From Alviniconcha marisindica (Eukaryota; Mollusca; Gastropoda; Provannidae), in contig JABMCL010000667.1 in NCBI GenBank assembly GCA_018857735.1, positions 115,001 to 179,000 of the forward strand: a stretch of DNA of 64,000 bases, given 5' to 3'. Shown one piece after another: positions 1 to 11,800 of the stretch (positions within the stretch are counted from its first letter, which is position 1; the number at the start of each line of letters is the position of its first letter). The notes beneath the pieces were generated by a model. That model was not told where the DNA came from and did not search any database. It saw only the letters and a program-made list of their open reading frames with translations. The position numbers and the translations under genes were made by a program.

Positions 1-913
1 TTGTGGCAAAGAGAGTGCGTCACTATCAGCTCACGTCGTCAGCAGGTTGTGGCAAAGAGAGTGCGTCACTATCAGTTCACGTCGTCAGCAGGTCGTGGCA
101 AAGAGAGTGCGTCACTCTCAGCTCACGTCGTCAGCAGGTTGTGGCAAAGAGGGTGCGTCACTATCAAATCACGTCAGCAGGTTGTGGCAAAGAGAATGCG
201 TCACTATCAAATCACATCAGCAGGTTGTGGCAAAGAGATGCGTCACTATCAATCACTCAGCAGGTTGTGGCAAAGAGAGTGCGTCACTATCAGCTCACGT
301 CGTCAGCAGGTTGTGGCAAAGGGAGTACGTCACTATCAGTTCACGTCAGCAGGTTGTGGCAAAGAGAGTGCGTCACTATCAGCTCACGTCAGCAGGTTGT
401 GGCAAAGATAATGCGTCACTATCAGCTCACGTCAACATGTTGTGGCAAAGAGAGTGCGTCACTATCAGTTCACGTCAGCAGGTTGTGGAAAAGAGAGTGC
501 GTCACTATCAGTTCACGTCAGCAGGTTGTGGCAAAGAGAGTGCGTCACTATCAGTTCACGTCGTCAGCAGGTTGTGGCAAAGAGAGTGCGTCACTATCAG
601 TTCACGTCGTCAGCAGGTTGTGGCAAAGGGAGTACGTCACTATCAGTTCACGTCAACAGGTTGTGGCAAAGAGAGTGCGTCACTATCAGCTCACGTCAAC
701 AGGTTGTGGCAAAGAGAGTGCGTCACTATCAGTTCACGTCAGCAGGTTGTGGAAAAGAGAGAGCGTCACTGTCAGCTCACGTCAACAGGTTGTGGCAAAG
801 AGAGTGCGTCACTATCAGTTCACGTTGTCAGCAGGTTGTGGCAAAGAGAGTGCGTCACTATCAGCTCACGTCAACAGGTTGTGGCAAAGAGAGTGTGTCA
901 CTGTCAGCAGGTT
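1..913. repeat. Minisatellite array, 43-46 bp unit, about 20 copies
   Basis: Direct repeats of a 43 or 46 bp unit; the two lengths differ by a GTC trinucleotide. The unit contains GGCAAAGAGAGTGCGTCACT. The array starts at or before the window edge and decays at about 905-913 into unique sequence. The + strand unit has no stop codon in any frame, so apparent reading frames of 136-321 codons overlap in all three frames. These are by-products of the repeat, not genes. Confidence 0.93.
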
Positions 914-1460
914 GTTGGTCACCACCAAATTCTGTTACACTGCAATGAAAATGCTGCAGTGTAAATAATAACATATTCTTGAAATTGCTTAGTCAACCAA
1001 TACTTGATACGGGAACCACTTTCCTGCAAACTGTATCATAGTATTTCTTATCCATGTGATGCACCTATTCATCAAACATGTTATAATTAATTGCTTTAGA
1101 TCGTGTGTGATTTTTTAATTTTGTAGGCTGTTTTGCTAGGACGTGTGCTGTGTACATGTAAGGGATTGTTTTTGCGGTGAAACCTTTTAATTTTTGACCT
1201 ATTGGCTAAGGTCACGTGTTTTTCACGTGTGTTTCTTGGCACTAGACTTAGGTACAATCTTTTACTAGTTTTAGGCTAATTTGGTCTGCTCACTCTCTCT
1301 CTGTATGTGTGTGTGTGGGAGGGGGGGGGGGACTGTGTAGATGAGTGCGTGTGTGGAGAGGGGCAGGGGGTGTATGGATGGATGTGTGTGTGGCTGTGAA
1401 GGGATAGGATGAAAATAGTGACAATTATATTTGTGCCTATTGATGTATTATATGACAATA

Positions 1461-1463
<3 letters not shown>
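914..1463. other. No gene seen; AT-rich unique sequence
   Basis: Between the first minisatellite and the TG/TA microsatellite I see only AT-rich sequence and a short G run near 1319-1331. There is no open frame with recognisable similarity. Confidence 0.5.
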
Positions 1464-1504
<41 letters not shown>

Positions 1505-1529
1505 TGTGTGTGTGTGTGTGGTGTGTGTA

Positions 1530-1620
<91 letters not shown>
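1464..1620. repeat. Compound TG then TA microsatellite
   Basis: (TG)n with two GGTG interruptions is followed by an uninterrupted run of about 44 TA dinucleotides from 1532 to 1620. A pure TA tract this long can form a hairpin and is a known class of replication-fragile sequence. Confidence 0.97.
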
Positions 1621-1623
<3 letters not shown>

Positions 1624-1699
1624 GGTATTAGTGTGTTATTGCACACTCTTTGACTGTGAATCTTTTATACATGTCGATATTATTTATTTGTTTGCTTGT

Positions 1700-2295
1700 T
1701 ATTGATGTGTGGCACCAACGTTTTGCTTTGAATGGAATAAAGAAGTACTTGACTTCGAAAAAAGATTGTATGAGTGGTTTTGTTTTGTTTATTCTGCATT
1801 AATACACAAAGAATTTGCACTGCAATCAAATGATTCAATTCTTTTTGGACTGCAATCAAATGATTCAATTCTTAAATGCTGAAGAATATTCCATTGTCAC
1901 TAACCACATCTTTGACAGTACATACACTTTTTTCTTCTTTATTATTGAACACTTCGTTACCAATTTAGATTTTTTATTAAGAAAAATCGGTTCAGTGAGA
2001 ACTTCTGTTGGACTCTCGACTTTAATTATATCATCAAATTCTTCATATGCTTGAAATACATCACTCCAAATGGGTTTTTAACTTGTTAAATAACTTCGGG
2101 ACATGGTCTGTAACTACCTGGGGTTCAAGATGACCGTTTGTTAATTAGTTCACGTGTTACTCCGCCAGCTGCACGTGCCAATGGTAGTCCGACTACTGGG
2201 TGTGTGTAACATATGAATGTCTGTACGACTGTAGTAGGTGCAGGCCTATGCGTGCGTTTCCTCTTTAGTCAAACGCGTATACTTTGGATGTTCGA
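1700..2295. repeat. Dispersed-repeat end and a 30-bp tandem duplication
   Basis: A tail-like segment around 1730-1760 contains AATAAAGAAGTACTTGAC. The same motif appears in reverse orientation near 47185-47215, so it belongs to an interspersed family. At 1815-1875 a segment containing CTGCAATCAAATGATTCAAT is repeated twice. The remainder to 2295 is unique with no recognised gene. Confidence 0.5.
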
Positions 2296-2298
2296 TTT

Positions 2299-2299
<1 letters not shown>

Positions 2300-2355
<56 letters not shown>

Positions 2356-2465
2356 CGTGTGTGTGCGTTCATGTGTGTGCTGTGTGTGTCGATGGGGCGT
2401 GTGTGTGGTCATGTGTAGTCTGTGTGCGTGCCGCGCGAATGTTGTATGGTGTGGTGAGTGCGTGT

Positions 2466-2547
<82 letters not shown>
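2300..2547. repeat. Two TG microsatellites with a degenerate middle
   Basis: (TG)n at about 2301-2357 and again at 2468-2546, separated by a degenerate GTG-rich stretch. Long Val-Cys or Thr-His frames through it are artefacts of the dinucleotide repeat. Confidence 0.97.
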
Positions 2548-2549
<2 letters not shown>

Positions 2550-2660
2550 CTCCTTTTCCCACCTTCCTTTTTTAAAATTTGTTTGTTTTTGTTATTGTAG
2601 TTTTCACGTGTGTGTGGCACTGTCACCGTCTGCCATTAACAATCAAAACGTCACTGAAAT
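2547..2660. repeat. First copy of a duplicated ~115 bp segment after a TG tract
   Basis: Sequence starting TCCTTTTCCCACCTTCC and continuing through CTGCCATTA to a Cys/Thr-rich stretch is about 85 percent similar to 3540-3665. Both copies begin at the end of a long TG tract. This indicates a local duplication of microsatellite plus flank. Confidence 0.8.
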
Positions 2661-2794
2661 GTGCCAGTGAGGTGCACCAGATTCACTCCTGGTTCACGTC
2701 TGTGGTCCCCAGTGATGGACATGTCCGATTATCAAGTGACCGCTGTGGCCTACACCGGGAACAGGCCTTCTCGGATGTCGTCAGTGATGTCAGG

Positions 2795-3190
2795 TCAGCA
2801 GCGGGCTGCTGAAGTGGCCAGTGATGTCAGGGCCGCGGGCTCCTTAGGTGGCCAGTGATGTTAGGTCAGCGGGCTCCTTAAGTGGCCAGTGATGTTAGGT
2901 CAGCGGGCTGCTGAAGTGGCCCGTGCTGTCAGGTCAGAGGGCTGCTGAAGTGGCCCGTGCTGTCAGGTCAGAGGGCTGCTGAAGTGGCCCGTGCTGTCAG
3001 GTCAGAGGGCTGCTGAAGTGGCCCGTGATGTCAGGTCAGAGGGCTGCTGAAGTGGCCCGTGATGTCAGGTCAGCGGGATGCTGAAGTGGCTGGTGATGTT
3101 AGGTCAGCGGGCTGCGGATGTCGCCAGTGATGTCAGGTCAGCGGCAGGCTGCTGAAGCCGGTGGCCAGTGATGTTAGGTCATCGAGCTGC
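2795..3190. repeat. Minisatellite, ~34-36 bp unit, about 11 copies
   Basis: GC-rich direct repeats based on GTGATGTCAGGTCAGCGGGC followed by TGCTGAAGTGGCC. The unit length varies slightly and GTGCTGTC and GTGATGTC variants are interspersed. No reading frame is maintained. Confidence 0.9.
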
Positions 3191-3457
3191 TGAGATGGCC
3201 AGTGATGTCGATGGAACCTGAACCCCCAGTGCCGCGGGCGGAGGGGTGGAGGGGGTACCTAAGATCCGATGCTCGTCCGGCCAAACCGGCGTACTCCGAC
3301 CAGCAAATGCAAGACCGTCACTTACCATCAAAACAATACTGAGATAGTTGGAATAGTCGGGAACCAACCACTGCAGTGTAACGCCGCGGAACTCACGTTA
3401 CTGAGTGTACTTTGCAACTGGCTATTTCAACCGTTGTAGGGAAACAAAGCTTGAACA

Positions 3458-3458
<1 letters not shown>

Positions 3459-3540
<82 letters not shown>

Positions 3541-3665
3541 CTTTTTCCTTTTCCCACCTTCCTTTTTAAAATGTTGTTTGTTTTTGTTATTGCAGTTTTG
3601 ACGTGTCACTGTTTCTTGGCACTGTCGTCTGCCATTAGCAATCAAATCGCCACCAAATCGTCACC
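3459..3665. repeat. TG microsatellite plus second copy of the duplicated flank
   Basis: (TG)n at 3459-3537 is followed by the second copy of the ~115 bp segment seen at 2547-2660. The two TG tracts and their 3' flanks are in the same order and orientation, about 1 kb apart. Confidence 0.85.
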
Positions 3666-4616
3666 TCAGCACTCAGGAGCTCTGTGTAACGGTCCGGCGA
3701 CTCCGACTCGGGTGGCCGTCCTGGGATCCCCGTCCCTAATAGTCCGTACGGTCATCTGTGGACGTAAAGCAACACTGAACTTGTCCAAGGCCAGGGGACC
3801 AAAGTGGAAAGCGGGGACTAGTACTAGTAGTGGTGTACTACTGACTAGGCTGGCGTCACCACGGCCGCGTGGCTTTTTTTCTCTCAGTTACACGCCTGAT
3901 TAACCCATGCCGGCCGCGCGGTCAGCGCCAACATCATAGTCATGGACCACCGCGCGCCGGACCTGGCCACTCACCATTAATCAGCCCATGTACCTCACCT
4001 CACTCTGGCCTCACTCACTGCTGATGAAACCGGGTTAGACAGTTTCGTTTAGCCGAAGGGTTTTCCGCAGCGAGTAGCGCCTTTGAACCGGCACTGCGGA
4101 GTTGAGCTTATTCTGACAACCGTTTTCTGCCTGTACATAATTGATTGTAGGCCCATACGTCAGTGATCCCACCGTCAACGACACTGACGTGACCTTGTCA
4201 TTGACTCGAGTCAGTCAAGTCATGTTATGCGGCAACTGACCGGTAGTCGGTAATGGAGTGTGATCCGACAGCGTTGAGCGAATCCTGTCATGGGTGTACA
4301 TGTATGTAATGTAAGTGACCAAAGAGCGGCCAGCTGTACAATCTTTAGCGACTGAATCAGAGACAGCAGAACTTCTACTGTGGCCGCCGTTGTTCAGTTA
4401 GTATTATGGGTGCTGCCGCTAGAACGGCCTCGGCGCCGCGTCAGTGCACACCACACCCGGCCATGGAATATTGTCCAGTTTCTGTCAGGTGGACACGCAT
4501 GCACGCACGCACACACATATACACACGCCCGCACGTGACACACACCACACACAGACACACACACACACGCCACACATACACACAGTGACACACATGTACA
4601 GAAATGCAGTCACTGA

Positions 4617-4619
<3 letters not shown>
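3666..4619. other. No gene seen; GC-richer intergenic sequence
   Basis: Mixed-composition sequence with many in-frame stops on both strands. A short CA-rich stretch (about 4500-4600) precedes the next microsatellites. Nothing is recognisable. Confidence 0.5.
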
Positions 4620-4686
<67 letters not shown>

Positions 4687-4784
4687 CGTGTCAGCCGTGT
4701 GTGAGTGACCGAGTGTGTGTCAGTGTCAGCGGCCTGAGTGTGTATGTGTGTGTGACTAGTGTGAGCTTGTGTGTGTCAGTGTGT

Positions 4785-4862
<78 letters not shown>

Positions 4863-4925
4863 TGTGTGACGTGAGTGTGCCGTGTGTAGTGAATGTCAGT
4901 GTGTGTGTGTGTGTCAGTGTAGTGT

Positions 4926-4999
<74 letters not shown>

Positions 5000-5454
5000 A
5001 AAGATCAAAATTATTTTAAAGATAAATAAAAATTGATCTAATAATAATAATTAAAAGGAAAAGCCGACACTGAGTGAAACACCAAAAAAGAAAAAAGAAA
5101 AAAGTTTAAACCATACACTTAAATTATAAACAACAATAATTCCTGAGTAACTGAACTTTCAGTCCTGGCAACAGATTGCATATCAGGAAAGTCAGTGACT
5201 GAGTAGCCTCGGAACAACATGAGAGAGAGACTGACAGAGAGAGACGCTCACTGTCTCAGTCAGTCTCAGTCGCACCCCCCCGCCACGCCCCGCCTCGTCT
5301 CACTCCAGCGGTTTGTCCGGCCTCAGTCGTGGACGTTGGCGCTGGACAGGCTGCTGCCGGAACCCACCCTGAGTCTACTCCGCCACTGCTGCCACGGCGG
5401 GATACTACTGGGTATGGCTTTGACTGAGAAATGCCGATAATTTTATTCATTCTA

Positions 5455-5522
<68 letters not shown>
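4620..5522. repeat. Cluster of TG, GA and CT microsatellites
   Basis: (TG)n at 4620-4680 and 4786-4860, (GA)n at 4931-4997 and (CT)n at 5460-5522. The GA and CT tracts are on opposite sides of unique sequence (about 5000-5455) and are complementary, so they could pair as an inverted repeat roughly 460 bp apart. Confidence 0.95.
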
Positions 5523-5525
<3 letters not shown>

Positions 5526-5731
5526 TTCCTACTGTATGTTTTTAATTTTCCAGCCGGATACACCGAAGCCACAATACAATGAATTAGACCTAAAAATAGG
5601 TCATTGAGATAATGACTGTGGAGTTCCCGCAGTCGTACCCACTTCGCCACCAGTTTTCCATGGTCGCCAACTCCGGCACTTTTGTTTTATTCACTCACTG
5701 CATTGCATTCTGTAATCTGCGGCGCATAAGT

Positions 5732-5777
5732 TGACCTCTCAAAGGTCAAAGGCTGGCCACAGAGAGGAGCATGCGCA
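5732..5777 (+). promoter_or_regulatory. Candidate CEPT1 proximal promoter elements
   Basis: About 160-205 bp upstream of the CEPT1 start codon, TGACCT (5732-5737) and AGGTCA (5743-5748) are opposed half-sites with a 5-bp spacer, followed by AAGGCT. This resembles a nuclear-receptor element. GCATGCGCA at 5769-5777 resembles an NRF1 core, common in CpG-type housekeeping promoters. No TATA box was identified. Position and motif similarity are the only support. Confidence 0.3.
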
Positions 5778-5937
5778 CTGCACACATCCGCTTTTCGTGT
5801 CGCAGCTGACGTGAGGAAGCCACTTGCACACAGATGACACGATCAAAATACTGGCACTTGAGTCATATTTTCAGTACTGTTTCACAGCTGTGACACTTGC
5901 GTCAAGCCTCTGAGCTTGTGGCTTTCTGTGACATCTA

Positions 5938-6216
5938 ATGACGGAATTCCGACTGAAAAACTTCGGCCTGGCGGTGGGTTTGGAGTCGGCAATGGCAAAA
6001 ATACTGAGCGATAGCCAGCTGAAGAGGCTGTCAGAGCACAAATACAGTGCCGGTGGGGTGTCCCTTCTGGAGCCGTTTCTGCAACCTTTTTGGCGATGGT
6101 TGGTGGAGCAGATACCACTGTGGGTAGCCCCCAACCTGCTGACAATCGCTGGGTTGATCCTTAACATCGGGACAACCCTCATTCTGATCTACTACAGTCC
6201 CGATGCTAAGTCTGAG
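5938..6216 (+). CDS. CEPT1: CEPT1 coding exon 1 (residues 1-93)
   Basis: Starts [14 protein letters not shown], contains [18 protein letters not shown] and [12 protein letters not shown], and ends at SPDAKSE before a GTGAGT donor (phase 0). I chose the ATG at 5938 because it opens the frame and gives a normal N-terminal length. The region before LSDSQLKRL is the variable part of the family. The APNLLTI segment begins the first membrane helix. Confidence 0.92.
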
Positions 6217-8831
6217 GTGAGTAGGTCACTAGGTGAGAAGGGAGGGGGTGTTTGGTGCCGTACTGGTTATATTGTGACTGATGGGGCCCGTCATGATCAG
6301 TGCCTTTTTTTCAGAAACTGAAACTCAGACGTGTGCGGCCCGTTTGTGCATGTGCTGTCACGAGTGCCCAGGCATACACCAAACAATTAGTCATTAGTGA
6401 ACTTTGGTCAAATTAATGGGATTTTACTTTATGTTATTTAAATTATTATGATTATGACTGGACCTGATGATAATTCACTGAACACATAGCTAAAATTAAA
6501 AACAACAACAAAACAGAACTACACAAAAGTAAACTTCATGTGTTCTTTCTCTGCTGACCTTCACAGAACTTTACACTTTGTGTCTTTAAATTTATATTAT
6601 ATATATGTATATATGCGAATGTGTGTGTGTGTGTGTGTGTGTGAGTGCACATGCACATGTGTGTGCATGCATGTGTGTGTGTGCGCACAAGTGTACACAT
6701 GTGCTTAGTCAGTTGACAGTTATTAAGGTATGGATCAAAACAGAGCGCCCATCTACCAGACAAGGTGGCAGCACAGGGTGCTTTACAATAACACTAACCA
6801 CACACACACACACTCACACACAGCGTTGAATGAGGGGATGGACAGGGCTATGAAAAACATTTTAGAAATAATTATTAAACAGGTGCATCTTGAGGGCAGC
6901 TTTGAAAGAGGAGGTAGAATCAGAGTGGCAGAGTGTTTGAGGCAAATTGTTCCAGACAGATGGGCCAGCATAAGAAAAAGATCTTTCACCAAATGTTTTT
7001 GTGTTTACACGGGGGGTGACAAAGGTTCGTGTGTCAGAACTCAGATGCAGATCGTAATTGTCTTTTTGTAAGCACAAAAGAAGGTGATACATCAAAATCC
7101 AGACCTAGTTAAATTATAATCCCACCATTTTTATAGGATTTGTGTGTGTGTGTGTGTGTGTGTGTGTTTGTGTGTGTGTGTGAATACTGTGATGGGAATG
7201 GGGATGCAAACAGGTTTTAACTTTTATGAGCCAAGCTACTGAAGGATGACTGCATAAGCCCTGTGCTCAACATAGTCATGTCATACAATGATACAGAGGT
7301 TTTATTTTTGCATGAATCCTTATGGTACAGGAGCTCTTCCTTCCAGTACAGAAGTTCTTCCTTCCTGCCCAGAATAACCAAGGATTGGAACTGCCTGTCC
7401 AAGGAAGTAGTTGAGGCCGCCACGCTTGACACTTTTGTGTCAAGACTCAAGGGCCTCCGCCCTGTAAATCCTCAAAACTCCCCCTCCCCGTCCAACCCCC
7501 TTCCCCCCAACCTCCATCCCAGTTCCCCCTGGACTGACACAATGACAGTGAACATACAAATGGAGCTTTAGGGCGAACATCCCACCAAGTGCTTAGGCGC
7601 CATAATGTAATGATCAGCAACTTGATCGTGGGCCCCCAGTGTGCAGAAGAAGAAGTTATGCTCAACATGATTATGTCATACAGTGATACACAGGGATAAC
7701 AAAAAACAGCACACCAATTTGACCAAACAAACACCAAAGCTTCCTGAAACAGAATCTTCTACTAGAGTCAAAGACTGTGATGTATGTTTGTTGTACATAA
7801 TGTCATGTCTGTATGACCACAACAAATACACAGTAATACAGTTGTAATTTTGCAAGCACAAGTCCAGCAAAACAGGCGAAAACACTGAAATGTGAAATGT
7901 AGATGAATGAATGATAATAAATAATGTACGTAAAAAAAACCCAGTATGTATGTTTACAATCACAGCACGGGGGTGGGGGGTCTGTGTTTTGTCTGTTATT
8001 TTTAGACTGTGGATCCAGTTTATTATTATATCAATTATAATACTGATTACTATTACCAGATACAAAAAACTAAAGGGGGGGGGGGGGGGGGGGAGCGTGA
8101 TCTCCCACCTATGCCAGATTTGTTTCTGTTATATGGCATATGCATTTGAAAGAATGAACACTTCTAAAATGACTTGAATTGAAAGGATTGGAAAAAAAGA
8201 AGAAAAGTGTTATGTATCATCATCATGTACTAAATGAGTGTAACTGTAAATGTGAAAATAGTAATGATGAAGCATTTGTGGTGTGATTTTTATATATATA
8301 TATATTTATTTTTTATACAAAAACAGTTGCTACTGTTCATATTATAGGCTACTTCAGTGTTGTGACCCCCAGTTTAGGCTGTTTGACCCTTAGATTTTTT
8401 CACAGGGGGTCATTGTGATCCTCACTTAAAATTTCTACCCGGAGCACTGTATGTCAAGTGCATGTCTGAAAGTAAAAGTAGTATCTGACAATAGTGACAT
8501 ACTTGTGAACAATGGTGATGTAAATTTTGTAAATATTTTATACTGATATGACAAAGAAATTTGACACTATGACAGCTGTGTGCAAAATGCAGTATTGTTG
8601 TGTCCCTTTTGAACACTGCTGTAACGGTGTAGGTGTAACTCACTTCATGAACTCATGGCACACATGTATTATAAATTGCTAAAAATGAGACTGGGAGGAG
8701 CTTGCATGGGATTTTCAAAATGAAATTGAGGAATTGATCCATACTGCAATGTATTCTGCTTGTAAAATTGTATGTTCCACAGCAGTGATGCAGTGCATGA
8801 ACATGTGCTTGCACGCGTGTGTACACATACG

Positions 8832-8888
<57 letters not shown>

Positions 8889-11800
8889 GCCCATCTAGAT
8901 GCAGATTCATTCTGGTGGTGACTGTAGCATTAGTATAGTCTCCTTCTTCCCTGTCACTTTCCTGGCTTTAGTCAGAGGAAGAAACTTGGATCTGTTGCTA
9001 ATTTTTCAAGAGAGACCCTTTGCTCTCCATAAACTGGTAAGACTCAGATAGTTATGAAGGGTAGTCTTTGGTTGAAAGAATGACTTGAGTGATAATTTAC
9101 AGTGTGCATTAAAACATGCAGGCATGTGAATGATAATTTGTAATGCACAATGTATAAAAACTGCCATGCAACAATAACCCCTTTGCTGCCTAACCCTAAC
9201 TTTGAGTTTGATGGTTAGTCGAACAAAATACATAAATAGCTTGCCACACTCTGTATTATAAATCAGCTGTTACTATTTTGTGCCCTGAGTAATAAATCCA
9301 CAACTACTGCAAACATCTGTTGCAGTTGTCACACAGAGGTAGGAACACAAATGTCAAGGCTGAACTAAACACTGATGTAAACATCTTCTGGCAATGAATG
9401 AGTTAATATACATTTAAAATAAAAAATGAGCTTTTGATTTAATTGTAATCCCCACAGTTGGATACCATGGCTGAAGAGCACCCTGAGATGTTAAACTCTA
9501 AAGCTGTTAAAGGTTCCCTTTTAATTTTTCTTCATGATGAAAAACTAGTTTTCTGACCTGCTTCAATCATAGCATCCAAGCACATAAAAGGTTCAAAAGA
9601 ATGCTATTTATTAGGACAAAACACACAACTTGCAAATTTTCAGGATAATCCCCTTTATTGAGCTACAAAATGACACTTAAACAACAGTTAAACTGAAAAA
9701 CAATGAAAATGAGATGGAAAGCTAATCCAGTTATTGTTAATGTTATTACAGTATTAGAGTGTTTTTTTAAAATTGAAGTTTGTGTTTGAATTTTATATTG
9801 ATCGTTTAATGCAGACTTTCTGGTTTAAATATTATGATTGTTAGGTGATAAAATGAATTACTTGTGTATTCGTTATAAATATAATATATACATTTAAAAC
9901 ATTCATTCTTAACACTCAGTTAAAAAAAAAAAAGTGGGTGTAGATCTTTTAGTCTTAAAAGGAACCCTTGATCTTTTAGTCTTAAAAGAAATGCTTGTTC
10001 CCAGGCTATTCTTGTGTGCTTGGAGCTGGTTAAAGGAAAATGGTCCACAGTAAGCATTTTGTAACTGAATGTGCTGTTGAATTTGTATTGATTTTATCAG
10101 GTGACTTTTTGACACTGTGACCTTCATTAACATTTGTTTCATGAGCTCATAAGGACAGTATGCCCCCTCCCCCTCGACCCCCACACCCCCTCCATCCACA
10201 CTCACTTTGACATCACCAAATTGTCTTTGATGTCATGGATAGCACACCAGGAAGCTCTCAGTTTTACATACAGGTCACAGAAAAAAATACATATGGATTG
10301 CAATCATTTGTTGTGATGGATTGTTTTCATCTCTGTGGAGTAAACTTTTATTAGTTTTAATGACATATTGCAGTGTTCTCCCAAAAAATATCTAAGTCCA
10401 TGAGAAAAGGTGTGGTGATCTGTTGGGTTTTACCCCAATCTATTTTTAACTCAGTGATTGGCCATTTGTTGGTGAAATTAGTCAGCAAATGATTTTAAAA
10501 AAAATTAAATGAAAGTTTTGCAAATCCTGACCGAAATAAAATAAACCATTGGGGGGTGGGATGAGCTAGTTCCTTTAATCTTTTTAAGATGGACTTTCAC
10601 CAGGAGTCCTGCTGTTCCTCCTAGTGTTCACTAAGAGGACTTGTCACAGCAGGTGTTAAGACTAATATGTATTGCGAGCAGTCAGTAATGCGGTCATCTA
10701 TCTTGATGAACTAGTTGTTCAAGACCCATTTTTTTAATCTGTCTTACTTAGGCTGTAATATCATAATAACATTTATCACAAACTGTAATTACATTGCAGT
10801 GACCTGGTTGGTATGACACACCTGTTGAAATATGACTGCCTGGCAGCTGACCTTTTTTCCCCTTTTTGTTGTTGTTAAAAATATAACCGTATTGTCCCTG
10901 TTGGGACATTTTGTTTGGCAGCAGTAAACCGCAGCAAAACATAAAGCATCACATTATGTTATACATTATTAAAGCGGATAAATTAAAAATAAAATACTGA
11001 CCAGAAGAAGAACAAAAGAAAAAAGAGAGAGAGAGAAAAAAGAAGAAACATAAACATGTTTGTGGGGTAGGAGAGATAATAATAAGCACTAAGATTGCTT
11101 GCAAAATTTAGATTCATATTTTATTGCACAGGTCTACTTCTACCATGGTCATGGTGGTGCTTACTCCATTTAAATTAAAACATTAAAAATTGGTATTTGA
11201 GATTTAATAAAAATGTACAGTGAGAACTGAGTTAGTGAGAAACTTAGTAAGTCTTACTAGCAGTAAACTGTAAACTGAGTGATGAGATCTAATAAAAATG
11301 TACAGGTCAGTAACTGAGTTAGCTGGTAACTTGGTAAGTCACCAAGTGATACTAGCAGTAAATTGTAAACTGAGTGATGAGATTTATTAAAAATGTGCAG
11401 GTCAGTAACTGAGTTAATGGGTAACTTATTAAGTCACCAAGTGATACTAGCAGTAAATTGTAAACTGAGTGATGAGATTTCATAAAAAATGTACAGGTCA
11501 GTGACTGAGTTAGTGAGTAACTTAGTAACTCAGTAAGGGATACTAGCAGTAAAATGTAAACTGAGTGATGAGATTTCATAAAAATGTGCAGGTCAGTAAC
11601 TAAGTTAGTGAGTAACTTAGTAAGTCACTAAGTGATACTAGCAGTAAATTGTAAACTGAGTGATGAGATTTCATAAAAATGTGCAGGTCAGTAACTAAGT
11701 TAGTGAGTAACTTTGTAAGTGATACTAGCAGTAAATTGTAAACTGAGTGATGCTCAGCTGTAACACTAACAGCGACAAGGTAAGACTAAAACAAAGGGAG

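Noticed and set aside
3..968. 321- and 305-codon ORFs at the left edge
   Set aside because: The minisatellite unit lacks forward stops in every frame. Overlapping frames with the same words in rotated order show an artefact.
2213..4862. Cys-Val and Thr-His rich ORFs
   Set aside because: Translations of TG/CA microsatellites.
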